Counted from the first letter of the stretch, positions 26,894 to 35,795 are shown. The stretch: DNA of 64,000 nt from Roseinatronobacter monicus (GCF_006716865.1 NZ_VFPT01000001.1:1049001-1113000); one strand, 5' to 3'. Translations and numbers: made by a program. Notes: generated by a model from the letters alone, not told the origin.

Positions 26894-29500
26894 TCATTCG
26901 GCCGTCTTTTGAGCCTCGTAAACTCCAGCGTCCAACTCAACGGCATCCATGATAATTTTGAGGTGATCTCTATCGCTCACCTTTACTTCGAACGAAACGC
27001 GTCGATAGTCTTCTTTTTGATCAAGAAAAACTACGTCACTAATATTGGCCCCCAAATTCTCAATCGCCGAACTAATTCGGCCGAACGCTGCGCCATCCCG
27101 CGAAAGAACGAGCGACAATGTGACCGGAAAAACTGATGCATGTCTTCCAGCAACCCAGCGAAGGTCAAGCCAGCGATCTGGCTGGTCTTCAAACTCCTCC
27201 AACTTGCGGCAATCAATGGTATGTACCACGACATCCTTGCCGCGATATGCGATGCCGATGATCCGGTCTCCGGGCAGCGGCGTGCAGCACGGGGCGCGGC
27301 GAAACGATTGGTCGGCTGAAAGCCCGATGATCGGCCGTGCGGCATCGACCTCCCGCTTCTTCGAGCCAGTCTTTGGGTAGAGGGCGGTGACCACGCGGCG
27401 CGCGCTGATCTCTGCCGCTCCGACACGCGCGCGCAATTCCTCTGCATTAGGGATTGAAAGCATACCCGCGGCCGTGTTCAGCGCTTTGCCGCTGATTTCG
27501 CGCCCGGCGGCTTCGAAGGCCGCGCACAGTAATTTGTTGCCCAGAGATATATAGCGCTCTCGATCTTTGTGCCGCAAAGACCGCCGGATCGCGGCTTTTG
27601 CGCGGCTCGTCACCACAATGTCGATCAAGCTCGATTGCGGCCTACGGCCCAACGCGGTGATTATCTCGACACTCTGGCCGTTTTGCAGCCGGGTCCAGAG
27701 CGGCACGCGCAGCCCGTCAACCTTGGCCGACACGCAGCTATCGCCGATCTGCGTGTGGATCGCGTAGGCGAAATCAAGGGGCGTCGCTTCCCGCGGCAGC
27801 TCGACCACATCGCCCTTAGGAGTATAGCAATACACCTTGTCGCCATGCATCTCTAAGCTGGCTGACTCGCGGAATTCAGTGTGACCTTCCTCAGCACCGA
27901 AACGTTCGCTCAACAAAGCGTACCATTTCTCCAGATCAACCATGAACGGGTTCTGCAATCGTAATCCATCGCGGTAGGACCAATGCGCGGCGACTCCGAC
28001 TTCAGCAACCTCTTGCATCTGGCGGGTGCTAATTTGCACATCCAATCGCATGCCGTCGCGGTCCGAAACGGTGGTATGCATTGATCGGTAGCCGGTTGAC
28101 TTCGGCGTGCTGATGTAATCTTTGAACCTCCCCGGCACCGCTATCCAGCGACTGTGAACAACGCTGAGTGCTGCATAGCAGTCCTTCTCAGTTCGCGTTG
28201 TGATCTGGAACAGGTGAACGTCGCTCAGCCGCAAAAAACTGAGTTCCCCTTCCTGCATCTTGCGCCAAATCGAAAAGGGTTTCCTGGTACGACCATAGAC
28301 TTCTGCCTCGATCCCCGCTTTTTCTAGCTCTACCTGCATGTTAGCTGCCATACGTTGAATCAAATCACCGGTTTCGCGCTGCATGGCGGTGAATCGGTGG
28401 ATGATGCTGGCGCGACCTTGGGGGTTAAGAACACGGAAAGACAGGTCTTCGAGCTCTTCTCGCATCCACTGCATCCCCATGCGCCCGGCGAGCGGCGCGT
28501 AGATTTCCATCGTCTCACGCGCCTTCTGCGCCTGCTTGTCCGGGCGCATCGCCTTCATGGTGCGCATGTTGTGCAGCCGATCAGCAAGCTTGACGAGAAT
28601 CACTCGCACGTCCTTGGCCATCACCATTCCCAGCGTGCGCAAATTTTCCGACTGCGTGCTTTTCTCGTTAGAGAGTTGTATGTTGGTCAGCTTGGTAACG
28701 CCATCAACCAAATCGGCCAATTCAGGACCGAAGCGCTTCTCTATCTCGGAATAAGTGGACTTCGTATCTTCGATTGTATCGTGCAGCAAGGCAGTGATGA
28801 TCATAGCATCATCGAGCTTCTGCTCGGCCAGGATCAAAGCGACCGCAACAGGATGGCTATAATATGTTACGCCTGAAGCTCTGACCTGGCCCTCATGTAA
28901 ATCGCGACCATATTCAAAGGCTGATAGTATCAAATCAGCGTTAGTGTTTGGGTTGTATCCGCTGACAATGTCAACGAGCTCTTTGGCCGTGATCGTTCCC
29001 GACGGAGAGTCTAATTCGCTATCAACATAATAGGCAACGGGCGCGCCTTTGGTCGATTCAAATGAAGCCGGGTCGGGATGGTCTAACGCTGCCGGGCCAT
29101 CCGACGCATCTTCCAACGGAAGTTTGACGTCGATATCCTTAGGTCCGCCATCCGGGTACTTATCGAGTGCAGACAGCCTTTCGTCTGCCGAATATTCTAT
29201 TATGTCATCATCAAATACCATAGTTCGTGGATCCACAAACTTATTGCCCACGAAAGAGGCCGCATTCTTGATAGTTTCTTCTGAAAGGTCACCTTTTCTA
29301 AAACGACATTTAATTACGAAAGCATCTTTAAAAGACACTTGGCTCATGTCAAAAGATGAAAAGTCCAATTTCTCCCATAGCCCTCCATCGAAGAAGGTCA
29401 CCGGGTCTTCATCCGCCGCTGCAATCAGTTCGAACAGATCGTTTGATTCGCAGGAATCGACAGCTAAAAAGGCTTTACTCGCTCGATGGCTCACCCTCAT
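26894..29500 (-). CDS. Rel/SpoT-like protein with N-terminal extension and altered synthetase site
   Basis: 868 aa, about 130-150 longer than usual Rsh proteins. Residues 1-170 are an extension with a short pentapeptide-like run (LDFSSFDMSQVSFKDAF). The HD hydrolase (~190-340) keeps YYSHP, HDTIED at 240-245 and KLADRLHNMRT. The (p)ppGpp synthetase domain (~400-510) keeps Arg/Lys near 404 and Asp427, but the essential Glu of the E-V-Q-I-R-T motif is Asp487 (LDVQIST), and the Arg after the Asp loop is Gln. TGS (~553-615) and ACT (~790-860) domains follow. The expected outcome is a hydrolase with weak or no synthesis. It overlaps the upstream 360-aa gene by 26 bp; AGGATCTTCG precedes its ATG. 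Confidence 0.85.
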   Translation of the reverse strand: MRVSHRASKAFLAVDSCESNDLFELIAAADEDPVTFFDGGLWEKLDFSSFDMSQVSFKDAFVIKCRFRKGDLSEETIKNAASFVGNKFVDPRTMVFDDDIIEYSADERLSALDKYPDGGPKDIDVKLPLEDASDGPAALDHPDPASFESTKGAPVAYYVDSELDSPSGTITAKELVDIVSGYNPNTNADLILSAFEYGRDLHEGQVRASGVTYYSHPVAVALILAEQKLDDAMIITALLHDTIEDTKSTYSEIEKRFGPELADLVDGVTKLTNIQLSNEKSTQSENLRTLGMVMAKDVRVILVKLADRLHNMRTMKAMRPDKQAQKARETMEIYAPLAGRMGMQWMREELEDLSFRVLNPQGRASIIHRFTAMQRETGDLIQRMAANMQVELEKAGIEAEVYGRTRKPFSIWRKMQEGELSFLRLSDVHLFQITTRTEKDCYAALSVVHSRWIAVPGRFKDYISTPKSTGYRSMHTTVSDRDGMRLDVQISTRQMQEVAEVGVAAHWSYRDGLRLQNPFMVDLEKWYALLSERFGAEEGHTEFRESASLEMHGDKVYCYTPKGDVVELPREATPLDFAYAIHTQIGDSCVSAKVDGLRVPLWTRLQNGQSVEIITALGRRPQSSLIDIVVTSRAKAAIRRSLRHKDRERYISLGNKLLCAAFEAAGREISGKALNTAAGMLSIPNAEELRARVGAAEISARRVVTALYPKTGSKKREVDAARPIIGLSADQSFRRAPCCTPLPGDRIIGIAYRGKDVVVHTIDCRKLEEFEDQPDRWLDLRWVAGRHASVFPVTLSLVLSRDGAAFGRISSAIENLGANISDVVFLDQKEDYRRVSFEVKVSDRDHLKIIMDAVELDAGVYEAQKTAE

Positions 29501-30557
29501 CGAAGATCCTTTTCATGAAGTACTTTTGCGATGCCAAGCGTATCCGACGATGTGATCCATCGTTTTCGTCAAGTTCAAGTCCTCGTTTCAGAACTTGCCG
29601 CTTGACCTGACTCTTAAAGGAATACACGTTCTGCGTGTTTTCTTCTGATGGCGCCAAAAATTCAAAGGAGACAATCTGAATCGCTCCAGTCTTAATTCCT
29701 ATTCCGATCCAGTCATCTTGTGTAAACTTCCCTCTCAGCTCCACGATGTTCGATAGTTCAACGGACATACCAGCCAATGTGTCCCGTCGAAGGCGCGTTG
29801 GCTGACTTTCATCCTTGCTTTCAGCAAGCCGCACCTCGAAGTGAATTTTTTTGTCATCTTGGCCCGGTCCATTATATCTACAGATCAGGCCAGCACGTTC
29901 CTCTTCTCCATCAATGCCTATTCCACCCAAGAGAGACATGTGTTCGTCAGCTGTATGGACTATCAGATTAGCATAAGTAACTTCCAAGTCAGCCACCGCT
30001 AACAAATTACCATCTGGATCAGATAGCTCTTCATCGCGTAGGGTTCCAAAGGTTGGACGGGCGGACAAGCCGATGTCTTGCCTGCGGTCATCCTCTGCAA
30101 ATACCACGTTAGCCCCTTTGATCGGATAAGGTTCTGCGACATCGAGATTTGCAAGTTCGAAGAGTGGCGTCTCGCCTGGCATGCGAGGGTAAACTGTCGG
30201 AAAGTCATCGGGTTTACTGGGTGAGCTGTCGGAAAAAGTGACGATTTTCTCAACCTCGATGCCAAGCACTTCTGCTGCCATCCTCCAACCACCGATGTTC
30301 TGTGGTGTGGAACCGTTGTCCGCGTAATAACGTGCCCATGCAGCATGTCTGTTTTCCCTACTCGGATCTGGCGGAGGGCCTGCCTTTTTACCGATACCAT
30401 GGGTCCAACCGGAACCTGCATCATGATGCTCGGCATGCCATCGCTGTAATATTGCATACGCGATACTTTCTTTCGTTGTGTAATGGTAGCCTTCATTCGT
30501 CAGTTTTTTCATCTGTGCGACGATAGCGCCATGTATTGGATAAACACGGTTCGTCAT
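29475..30557 (-). CDS. Hypothetical 360-aa protein, operon partner of the Rel-like gene
   Basis: Starts MTNRVYPIHGAIVAQMKKLT at ATG 30557, with GGAGGCTAC before it. The N-terminal ~110 residues are helical and rich in Trp/His (AYAILQRWHAEHHDAGSGWT); the rest is acidic and beta-rich, with a LARRDTLAG-type basic turn (RLRRDTLAGMSVELS) and no enzyme motif that I recognise. The stop lies inside the start of the Rel-like gene (26-bp overlap), so the two are translationally coupled and probably act together, for example as sensor, antitoxin or targeting partner. That role is inferred from layout only. Confidence 0.7.
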   Translation of the reverse strand: MTNRVYPIHGAIVAQMKKLTNEGYHYTTKESIAYAILQRWHAEHHDAGSGWTHGIGKKAGPPPDPSRENRHAAWARYYADNGSTPQNIGGWRMAAEVLGIEVEKIVTFSDSSPSKPDDFPTVYPRMPGETPLFELANLDVAEPYPIKGANVVFAEDDRRQDIGLSARPTFGTLRDEELSDPDGNLLAVADLEVTYANLIVHTADEHMSLLGGIGIDGEEERAGLICRYNGPGQDDKKIHFEVRLAESKDESQPTRLRRDTLAGMSVELSNIVELRGKFTQDDWIGIGIKTGAIQIVSFEFLAPSEENTQNVYSFKSQVKRQVLKRGLELDENDGSHRRIRLASQKYFMKRIFDEGEPSSE

Positions 30558-30600
30558 GTAGCCTCCGATCGCTGAAACATTCCGTAGATTCTTTTATGAT

Positions 30601-30678
30601 ACTGCAAGCCTGTGTCATTTGCGATAATTTACGTAAATTACTGCAAGCCTGTGTCATTTGCGATATTTTACGTAAATT
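30601..30678. repeat. Two tandem 39-bp repeats with palindromic core (operator-like)
   Basis: Units 30601-30639 and 30640-30678 differ at one base. Each contains ACTGCAAGCCTGTGTCATTT and then a palindrome, TAATTTACGTAAATTA in unit 1. They lie in the 216-bp divergent region between the 360-aa/Rel operon and the GRDP-like gene, where an operator or regulator site is expected. Confidence 0.7.
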
Positions 30679-30773
30679 ATTGAATTTTCAGTATTTTGAT
30701 TATTCATGTACCTAGGTTTCATCGGACGAACGCACCACATGAAAGTGGCCGGGGATGCCGACGGAGAAGTAAA

Positions 30774-31247
30774 ATGCAGAATGATCTGTTCACAGCGATC
30801 AACAATCTCGATCTTGAGATTATCACTCGCAACATGCAGACCAAGCTCAATTGGTCCAAAGCTAAAGCGGAACGAGTCGAAAGTCAGTACCGGCGCTTTT
30901 TGTTCCTTTGCGCGGATGATCCGACGCAGACAGTGCCGTCAGCTGAGCTCGACGATTACTGGGAAATGCACATCCAGGACACACGGAAGTACGCGCAAGA
31001 TTGCATGAGGACATTCGGGTTCTTTCTGCACCATGTCCCCAACGCAATGGAGCGCGTGGAGGGTTTGACACGAATCGACCTCTTAGATCGCTTCTCGACA
31101 ACCAAAGATCGCTATAAAGCGGTCTTCGGAACGCGGATGCTCAACGCCGTAATGTCTGCGTGCGACGAATGTATTCCGGATTATGATTCACCAAGCGATC
31201 CCGACCCTGATGTCCGCACCGGAATTGACGGTGTCGAGCGGAACTGA
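30774..31247 (+). CDS. GRDP-like (glycine-rich-domain-protein N-terminal type) small protein
   Basis: 157 aa from ATG 30774 (GGAGAAGTAAA before it). The pattern VESQYRRFLFLCADDP, then VPSAELDDYWEMHIQDTRKY and AQDCMRTFGFFLHHVP, matches the conserved W-x-x-H-I-x-D-T-x-x-Y...H-H-x-P core of the GRDP-like/DUF1399-type family. Its biochemical role is unknown. It is divergent from the Rel operon and may share its operator repeats. A strong hairpin follows its stop. Confidence 0.65.
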   Translation: MQNDLFTAINNLDLEIITRNMQTKLNWSKAKAERVESQYRRFLFLCADDPTQTVPSAELDDYWEMHIQDTRKYAQDCMRTFGFFLHHVPNAMERVEGLTRIDLLDRFSTTKDRYKAVFGTRMLNAVMSACDECIPDYDSPSDPDPDVRTGIDGVERN

Positions 31248-31273
31248 TTGTCAGTCCACAGCACTGCGCTGGG

Positions 31274-31301
31274 ACCGTCCCGTCGGCAAAGACGGGACGG
31301 T
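31274..31301 (+). terminator. Hairpin downstream of GRDP-like gene
   Basis: A perfect 11-bp stem ACCGTCCCGTC / GACGGGACGGT with loop GGCAAA, 27 bp after the stop at 31247, followed by TCGCTTTAT. Consistent with an intrinsic terminator with a poor T-tract. Confidence 0.7.
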
Positions 31302-31322
31302 TCGCTTTATGTCGGACTGCAA

Positions 31323-31469
31323 ATGGCGACTTTGATTGACAAGAAAGCGGAAACCCTGAGAGGGTGGATCGCACGCGACGGCATGCTGGATGCCTATATG
31401 CTGCGCGAGTACCTCTTCCCCGATGCTGCTACGATGAACGCTGTGCTTGCCGAGGATGCTGCCGGATAG
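31323..31469 (+). pseudogene. 3' fragment of module L (copy of the 178-aa gene tail)
   Basis: The frame from ATG 31323 reads AETLRGWIARDGMLDAYMLR, then EYLFP and AVLAEDAAG, the same tail as the gene ending at 23800. The rest of that gene is missing. The fragment is followed 11 bp later by the 32-bp palindrome, as in the intact locus. Confidence 0.7.
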
Positions 31470-31480
31470 GTTAGGGGAGC

Positions 31481-31512
31481 ACTCATGACAAAACTGTAAT
31501 AATGTCATGAGT
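31481..31512. repeat. 32-bp palindromic site, copy 3 (10-12-10)
   Basis: Arms ACTCATGACA (31481-31490) and TGTCATGAGT (31503-31512) around a 12-nt spacer AAACTGTAATAA that differs from those of copies 1 and 2. Left is the module L tail; right is the XRE gene, whose TGA (31507-31505) lies in the right arm. Confidence 0.75.
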
Positions 31513-31759
31513 TGAGTTCTGTCGCGGAGCGCACGCGCGACAAGATATCCTGCCCATCCTCAAAGGCACCGGCAGCTTCGAGCCAATAAATGAACTCGAT
31601 CACGTCCAGCCGCCGCTCAGCATTCTCCACCTTTGCCACATATGATTGCGCAACGCCCAGCTTGTCCGCCAGCGCCGTCTGCGTCATTCCTGCCTCTTGG
31701 CGCACACGCTTCAATTCTGAATTGAGCATGGAATGTTGCGGGGATCGTAACGTTTTCAC
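31505..31759 (-). CDS. XRE-family helix-turn-helix regulator
   Basis: 84 aa. Cro/C1-type helix-turn-helix: VRQEAGMTQTALADKLG, then VAQSYVAKVENAERRLDVIE. I take GTG 31759 (KTLRSPQHSML follows), since this N-terminal stretch is conserved in the family; ATG 31729 would also include the whole domain. It is convergent with the module L fragment and reads into the palindrome. A 3' remnant of a homologue is at 7666. It may bind the palindromes, but this is untested. Confidence 0.85.
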   Translation of the reverse strand: MKTLRSPQHSMLNSELKRVRQEAGMTQTALADKLGVAQSYVAKVENAERRLDVIEFIYWLEAAGAFEDGQDILSRVRSATELNS

Positions 31760-31838
31760 CGGGCTGCATCTCCTTGTGCAGCGCGGTTCGTAATCCTGTT
31801 GTAGGATTATCCCATTTCAGTATATTTGGGCGGAAGTC

Positions 31839-32396
31839 ATGATGGAGGCGCAAGCGATGACGACCATTCTGAACTTCGGCCACTACTGGTCACGTGAGCT
31901 GATCGATTGGGGGTGGCAGGGGAGCGCTGGATCTCTGCTAGGAGCGCTGAGAGCGAATGCTGAGGAATCGGACGCCGACTTCCGAAATCAAATAGGCATC
32001 TACGTGCTCTATGACGAGAATCGAGAGGTTGTTTACGTTGGTCAGGCCGGGCGCGGCAATAGCCGCCTCTTCGAGCGTCTGCGGCAACATTCGCGCGGCC
32101 CTATGCGGGATCGGTGGACAGCCTTTAGTTGGTTCGGTTTCCTCGACGTTGGCCTTGACGGGTATCTGGTCGAGCGCAAAAAAGGCGCTATCCCCGCTCA
32201 CGCTCATACTGATGCACTGGACCAATTCGAATCGATTTTACTACAGGTTGTAGAGCCGCGACTGACGAAGCAAGGACCACGTTGGAACGGCACGACTGAG
32301 TATTTTCAGTTCGTCGAGGAAGAGGCCACAACGCTCGAACACATTTGGCACGAACTTCAAGAGCTGAAGGAGCTCGTTGGCAATCGCCAACAGTGA
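31839..32396 (+). CDS. GIY-YIG domain protein
   Basis: About 185 aa (ATG 31839; ATG 31857 would give 179 aa). The GIY-YIG nuclease core is seen as IGIYVLYDENREVVYVGQAG, followed by RLFERLRQHSRG with the conserved Arg/His and later ESILLQVVEPRLTKQG holding a Glu where the metal ligand is expected. Such domains cut DNA in repair, restriction or homing contexts. It is divergent from the XRE gene with 79 bp between, so the XRE protein may control it. Confidence 0.75.
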   Translation: MMEAQAMTTILNFGHYWSRELIDWGWQGSAGSLLGALRANAEESDADFRNQIGIYVLYDENREVVYVGQAGRGNSRLFERLRQHSRGPMRDRWTAFSWFGFLDVGLDGYLVERKKGAIPAHAHTDALDQFESILLQVVEPRLTKQGPRWNGTTEYFQFVEEEATTLEHIWHELQELKELVGNRQQ

Positions 32397-32662
32397 GTGA
32401 AATGATGCACCATCGAGGGCGAATGAAGTTGCGTATGTTGAAAACGCAGCAGGCAACCCATTGTTAAAGTCCGTCGAGCCCAATTGCTCAAAGCCGTCAG
32501 CTTGGACAAGTGATATGCTCGATTCGGGAGTGTTTCCGCGATCGCAGACGCCGCACGGGAAAATAAAGCTTGATCTGCTGACCTCGTCAGGCGATCTTGA
32601 GCCGGAAGGTGAGTATTTTGGGGAATGTCGGTTGAAAATTCGCGAACATAAAAGGTATCGGA
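32397..32662. other. Intergenic region, no gene seen
   Basis: About 265 bp between the GIY-YIG gene and the secreted coiled-coil gene. The second half leads into much more AT-rich sequence. No feature recognised. Confidence 0.4.
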
Positions 32663-33838
32663 ATGAGATTTATTTCAATTACTATATTTGTTATCAGTTT
32701 TGTTTTTTCATCAGTAGCAAACGCTCAGGATAATAATTCTAGTTTTGATTCGTCTCCAGTTATAGATGAAACAATTAAGAATTTAGAAAGCATTCGAAAG
32801 CTACTTGAGGAGGTTCAAACGCTTGATGATAATCCTGGGAGATTTCGAAGGTCGAGCGACGATGCCCAGAACGATTTGAATGATAAGCTCGATAGTTTAA
32901 TCAATCTGATTGTTGGAGAATCATATGCGAAAGCGCGCAAAAATTTATTGCAAAGTGATGGAAAAATATCCGAAATTGAGCAAAGGATAGATAATCTTCG
33001 TGTCCAAAGATTGACAGCACCTTCTTCAGAGGAATCTAAAACACGCGTTGATGACGTGTTGAGGCGAGAGTTTGCGAGAGGTAGCCGAGAGGCTATTGAC
33101 TTGGAAATTTCGCGCTTGCTCGAAGAAATGGAGTTACTGCGAGTGGCTCGTGCTGATCTGGAACGTGAGTTTCAGGAGCTTCTTATATCTAACTATGGAA
33201 TTATATTAACCGATGATCAAGTGAAATCAGTTTTGTATCAGATTAATGGTAGCTCAATCGTGGAGGCTGCTGTAGCCTTATCTGTCTTACAGCATATCGA
33301 GAATAGACTGGGAGAAATCCGCGCGACTGTCTCTAATCAAGATTCATTGAGAAGGTATTATGGTGTCGCGGCTATTATGCGCTTAATTACTGTAAGGTTG
33401 CATGAGCGCCACTTGAATGATTATCAAGATGTCTGGATTCCTGCGCTTAACAGCTTTGAATCAGAAAATGATGCACTCATAAATGAGACACGCTCGCTAA
33501 TTAGTCAAACTCGGTTTGCTGGACCGCTGGAGCTCCTGCAAGCGAATCTGAATATTCAATTGAGAGTTTCTGAGGTTGCGAATGAATACCGTGCGCTTCT
33601 AAGATCGCGAGAAAATTTTGTGGCTGAGCGTCTTGTCGCTTCTATTGCAGATGCGGAGGTGGCGATAAATACGCTTAGGACCCTGAACCAAGCACTCATT
33701 ATATTCGAACAGTTTTCTTGGAATCAGAGTGAATTTCAGGCACTGATTAACATTGAGAGCAACGAGCTTATCCCGCTGGATGAGGCGGAATTGATCGATG
33801 ATTTCTTGAGTATTTCGCGTGCTCTCGCAGGGACATAG
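32663..33838 (+). CDS. Secreted/periplasmic coiled-coil protein, unknown function
   Basis: 391 aa. A signal peptide (MRFISITIFVISFVFSSVAN, cut probably after ANA) is followed by long heptad-rich helices (ISEIEQRIDNLRVQRL, LEISRLLEEMELLRVARADL, EREFQELL). No enzyme motif. The gene is AT-rich compared with its neighbours. The start is ATG 32663 after AAAAGGTATCGGA. A possible small membrane-protein frame follows directly but is broken. The family is not recognised; a periplasmic structural or sensor role is only a guess. Confidence 0.65.
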   Translation: MRFISITIFVISFVFSSVANAQDNNSSFDSSPVIDETIKNLESIRKLLEEVQTLDDNPGRFRRSSDDAQNDLNDKLDSLINLIVGESYAKARKNLLQSDGKISEIEQRIDNLRVQRLTAPSSEESKTRVDDVLRREFARGSREAIDLEISRLLEEMELLRVARADLEREFQELLISNYGIILTDDQVKSVLYQINGSSIVEAAVALSVLQHIENRLGEIRATVSNQDSLRRYYGVAAIMRLITVRLHERHLNDYQDVWIPALNSFESENDALINETRSLISQTRFAGPLELLQANLNIQLRVSEVANEYRALLRSRENFVAERLVASIADAEVAINTLRTLNQALIIFEQFSWNQSEFQALINIESNELIPLDEAELIDDFLSISRALAGT

Positions 33839-34304
33839 TTGGACGTAAACATATCGTTCTATCGATCTCTGATAGTGCCATTGCAACCTTGCTGCTGTTC
33901 GCGCTGGTGTCTGTATTATTTTACGGCCTCCGTGTTTTGCTTTCGTTCTTTCGGAGGATGTTGCGAAGCATGGGTTTTGTCAGCGGCTTTAATTTCTTTG
34001 AAGCGTCAATGCTCAAGATTTCTTGAAAGTCACGATTTGTCATTTCCCGGTAGAGATTCTTCTTCTTTTTCCCTCGTGTTATTTCGCGGTTTGATTTTTT
34101 GATTGCGCTAATTTTACTTGGCCTTCTTCGAATTTTCATTGTGCCATTCCTCCATGTCATCATTCATAAGGCGCTCCCGTAAGCCATCTGACTTGCCAAT
34201 TTGATAGATAAAGCCGACCAGAAATTTAGGCGGTTCATTATGTTCGTGTGCTTAACGCAGCTCGTTGGCGAACCACCAGATCTATCAAATCGAGCATTTT
34301 TTCT
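33839..34304. other. AT-rich stretch with decayed membrane-protein-like frames
   Basis: Right after the coiled-coil gene a plus frame without a start codon reads SAIATLLLFALVSVLFYGLR and on to a TGA at about 34024. Another frame near 34090-34190 reads FLIALILLGLLRIFIVPFL. Both look like transmembrane helices, perhaps one gene broken by frameshifts. The minus-strand frame here is almost all Lys/Arg and I do not believe it. Just before the ISL3 insertion a minus frame (MLDLIDLVVRQRAAL) may be a short ORF cut by the IS. Confidence 0.35.
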
Positions 34305-35795
34305 GGCTATTTCGCGGTTTGTGTGGGTGGCTTGGTTTCCGTTCATTTGCCTGTGGCACAAGATGTTGTGCGGTAGGGTGACGCTGGTAAGTGGGTGAGA
34401 TTGCCTGCGATGAGGTATGACATGTTGATGAGGTTGCGGGTTTTGCGATACCCGCGCGCCCGAGCCTTTGCGGCCTGAATGAGGCCGTTGATGGCTTCGA
34501 CAGCGCCGTTGCTCAGATCGCTGTCAAAACCGTTAAGTATACCATCCCAGTGCGCCTTGAGTGTCAGAGCGAGTTTCTTGAATGCTGGCAGCCTGCTGCG
34601 GCGCGCCCATTGAAACCAGGCGGTAAGCCGTTCTTCGGCCTCTGCCTTGGACTCGGCTTCAGCAAAGATGTCGCGCAAAGCCTCTTTCAAGCGAAACGCG
34701 CGTCCTGTTTTCAGGTGCATCCGAGATAGATCATGATGCTGTGTGATCTGCCGCTTCGTCCATCTCTTCTTGTCCTTGAGCCACATCCAGCGGCTGTGTT
34801 TCAACTCAGGTCTGCTGCGTACTTCGGCGCGGCGAACCTCTTCAAGCGCCACATTGGCCAGTTGGATGACATGGAATGGGTCGAAGGTAACATCCGCGTT
34901 CGGCAGATGCTTTGCGACGCCAGAAATGTAGGCCCTACTCATATCGATACAGGCAGCGGAGATGGCATCGGGATCACCGCCATGGGCGCGCAGATCTTCA
35001 CCGAAAGCCGCCACAGTCTTTGCATCACGTCCTTCACAGGCAAAGAGAAGCCTGCCGGCCAGAAGGTCGTGAAATAGGGTGATGTAATTATGCCCGCGGC
35101 GCGCAGCTGTCTCGTCAATCCCAAGGGCGGTCACGGCGCTGAAGTCTTCGCGATCTCGCGCTGACGACACGTAATGGTCAAGAACCCGCCAGAGGCGATC
35201 GTCACCAACATCAAGCATATCAGCAACAGCCTTCACCGGCATCTGTCGCACCAGCGCAATCACAAAGGCTTCAAACAACTGACTGAAACCGCTGCCACTG
35301 CGCGCCCAGGGGACCGGAACCTGTCCGGTCTTGCTACATTGGCTGCAAGCAACACGTGGCACATCGGCATGGATGAAAGCCTTGTGCTCGAAAAAACGCA
35401 GGTGTTCCCAGATCCTGGATCGCGTGTCATGGACGGGCTGATCGGGCGCGCCACAGGAGGGACAAGCAAATCGACTTCCCGCCTTGAAGCGGACGTCAAA
35501 GTGGATCTCTTTGAGTTTGGCGTCAAAACGTACGTCCGTGACACTCCACGGAGCCTGCAGGCCAAGAGCTGTCGTGAACAAACTTGTCTCGGGACCCATG
35601 AATACCTCCTCATCCGCTGGTTTCAGGAAGCTTCACCCTATCCAAAAAAACTGCCGCAGCTCAACAGGCTCGGCGCGTCTGACGCTGCGATATTTGAGGT
35701 CTCCGCGACAGACGCGCCTTATGTTGTGACCACAATATCTGGTAGAAGATTCAATCCGCCGCCCACCAGCAACCCACACAAATCGCGAAGGGACC
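34305..35795 (-). mobile_element. ISL3-family insertion sequence, copy 4
   Basis: 1491 bp with the same ends and a perfect 8-bp target duplication TTTTTTCT at 34297-34304 and 35796-35803. Inserted 15 bp downstream of the papain-like protein gene, in a T-rich target, as for copy 3. Confidence 0.95.
34343..35599 (-). CDS. ISL3-family transposase (copy 4, intact)
   Basis: 418 aa, the same protein as copies 1 and 3; zinc motif FACPSCG and DDE residues present. Starts at ATG 35599. Confidence 0.95.
   Translation of the reverse strand: MGPETSLFTTALGLQAPWSVTDVRFDAKLKEIHFDVRFKAGSRFACPSCGAPDQPVHDTRSRIWEHLRFFEHKAFIHADVPRVACSQCSKTGQVPVPWARSGSGFSQLFEAFVIALVRQMPVKAVADMLDVGDDRLWRVLDHYVSSARDREDFSAVTALGIDETAARRGHNYITLFHDLLAGRLLFACEGRDAKTVAAFGEDLRAHGGDPDAISAACIDMSRAYISGVAKHLPNADVTFDPFHVIQLANVALEEVRRAEVRSRPELKHSRWMWLKDKKRWTKRQITQHHDLSRMHLKTGRAFRLKEALRDIFAEAESKAEAEERLTAWFQWARRSRLPAFKKLALTLKAHWDGILNGFDSDLSNGAVEAINGLIQAAKARARGYRKTRNLINMSYLIAGNLTHLPASPYRTTSCATGK

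Noticed and set aside
30601..30678. Possible CRISPR array
   Set aside because: Two adjacent 39-bp units without spacers and no cas genes; it is a tandem operator-like repeat.
33921..34163. A minus-strand Lys/Arg-rich small protein
   Set aside because: Extreme composition and antisense membrane-like frames; no start context.
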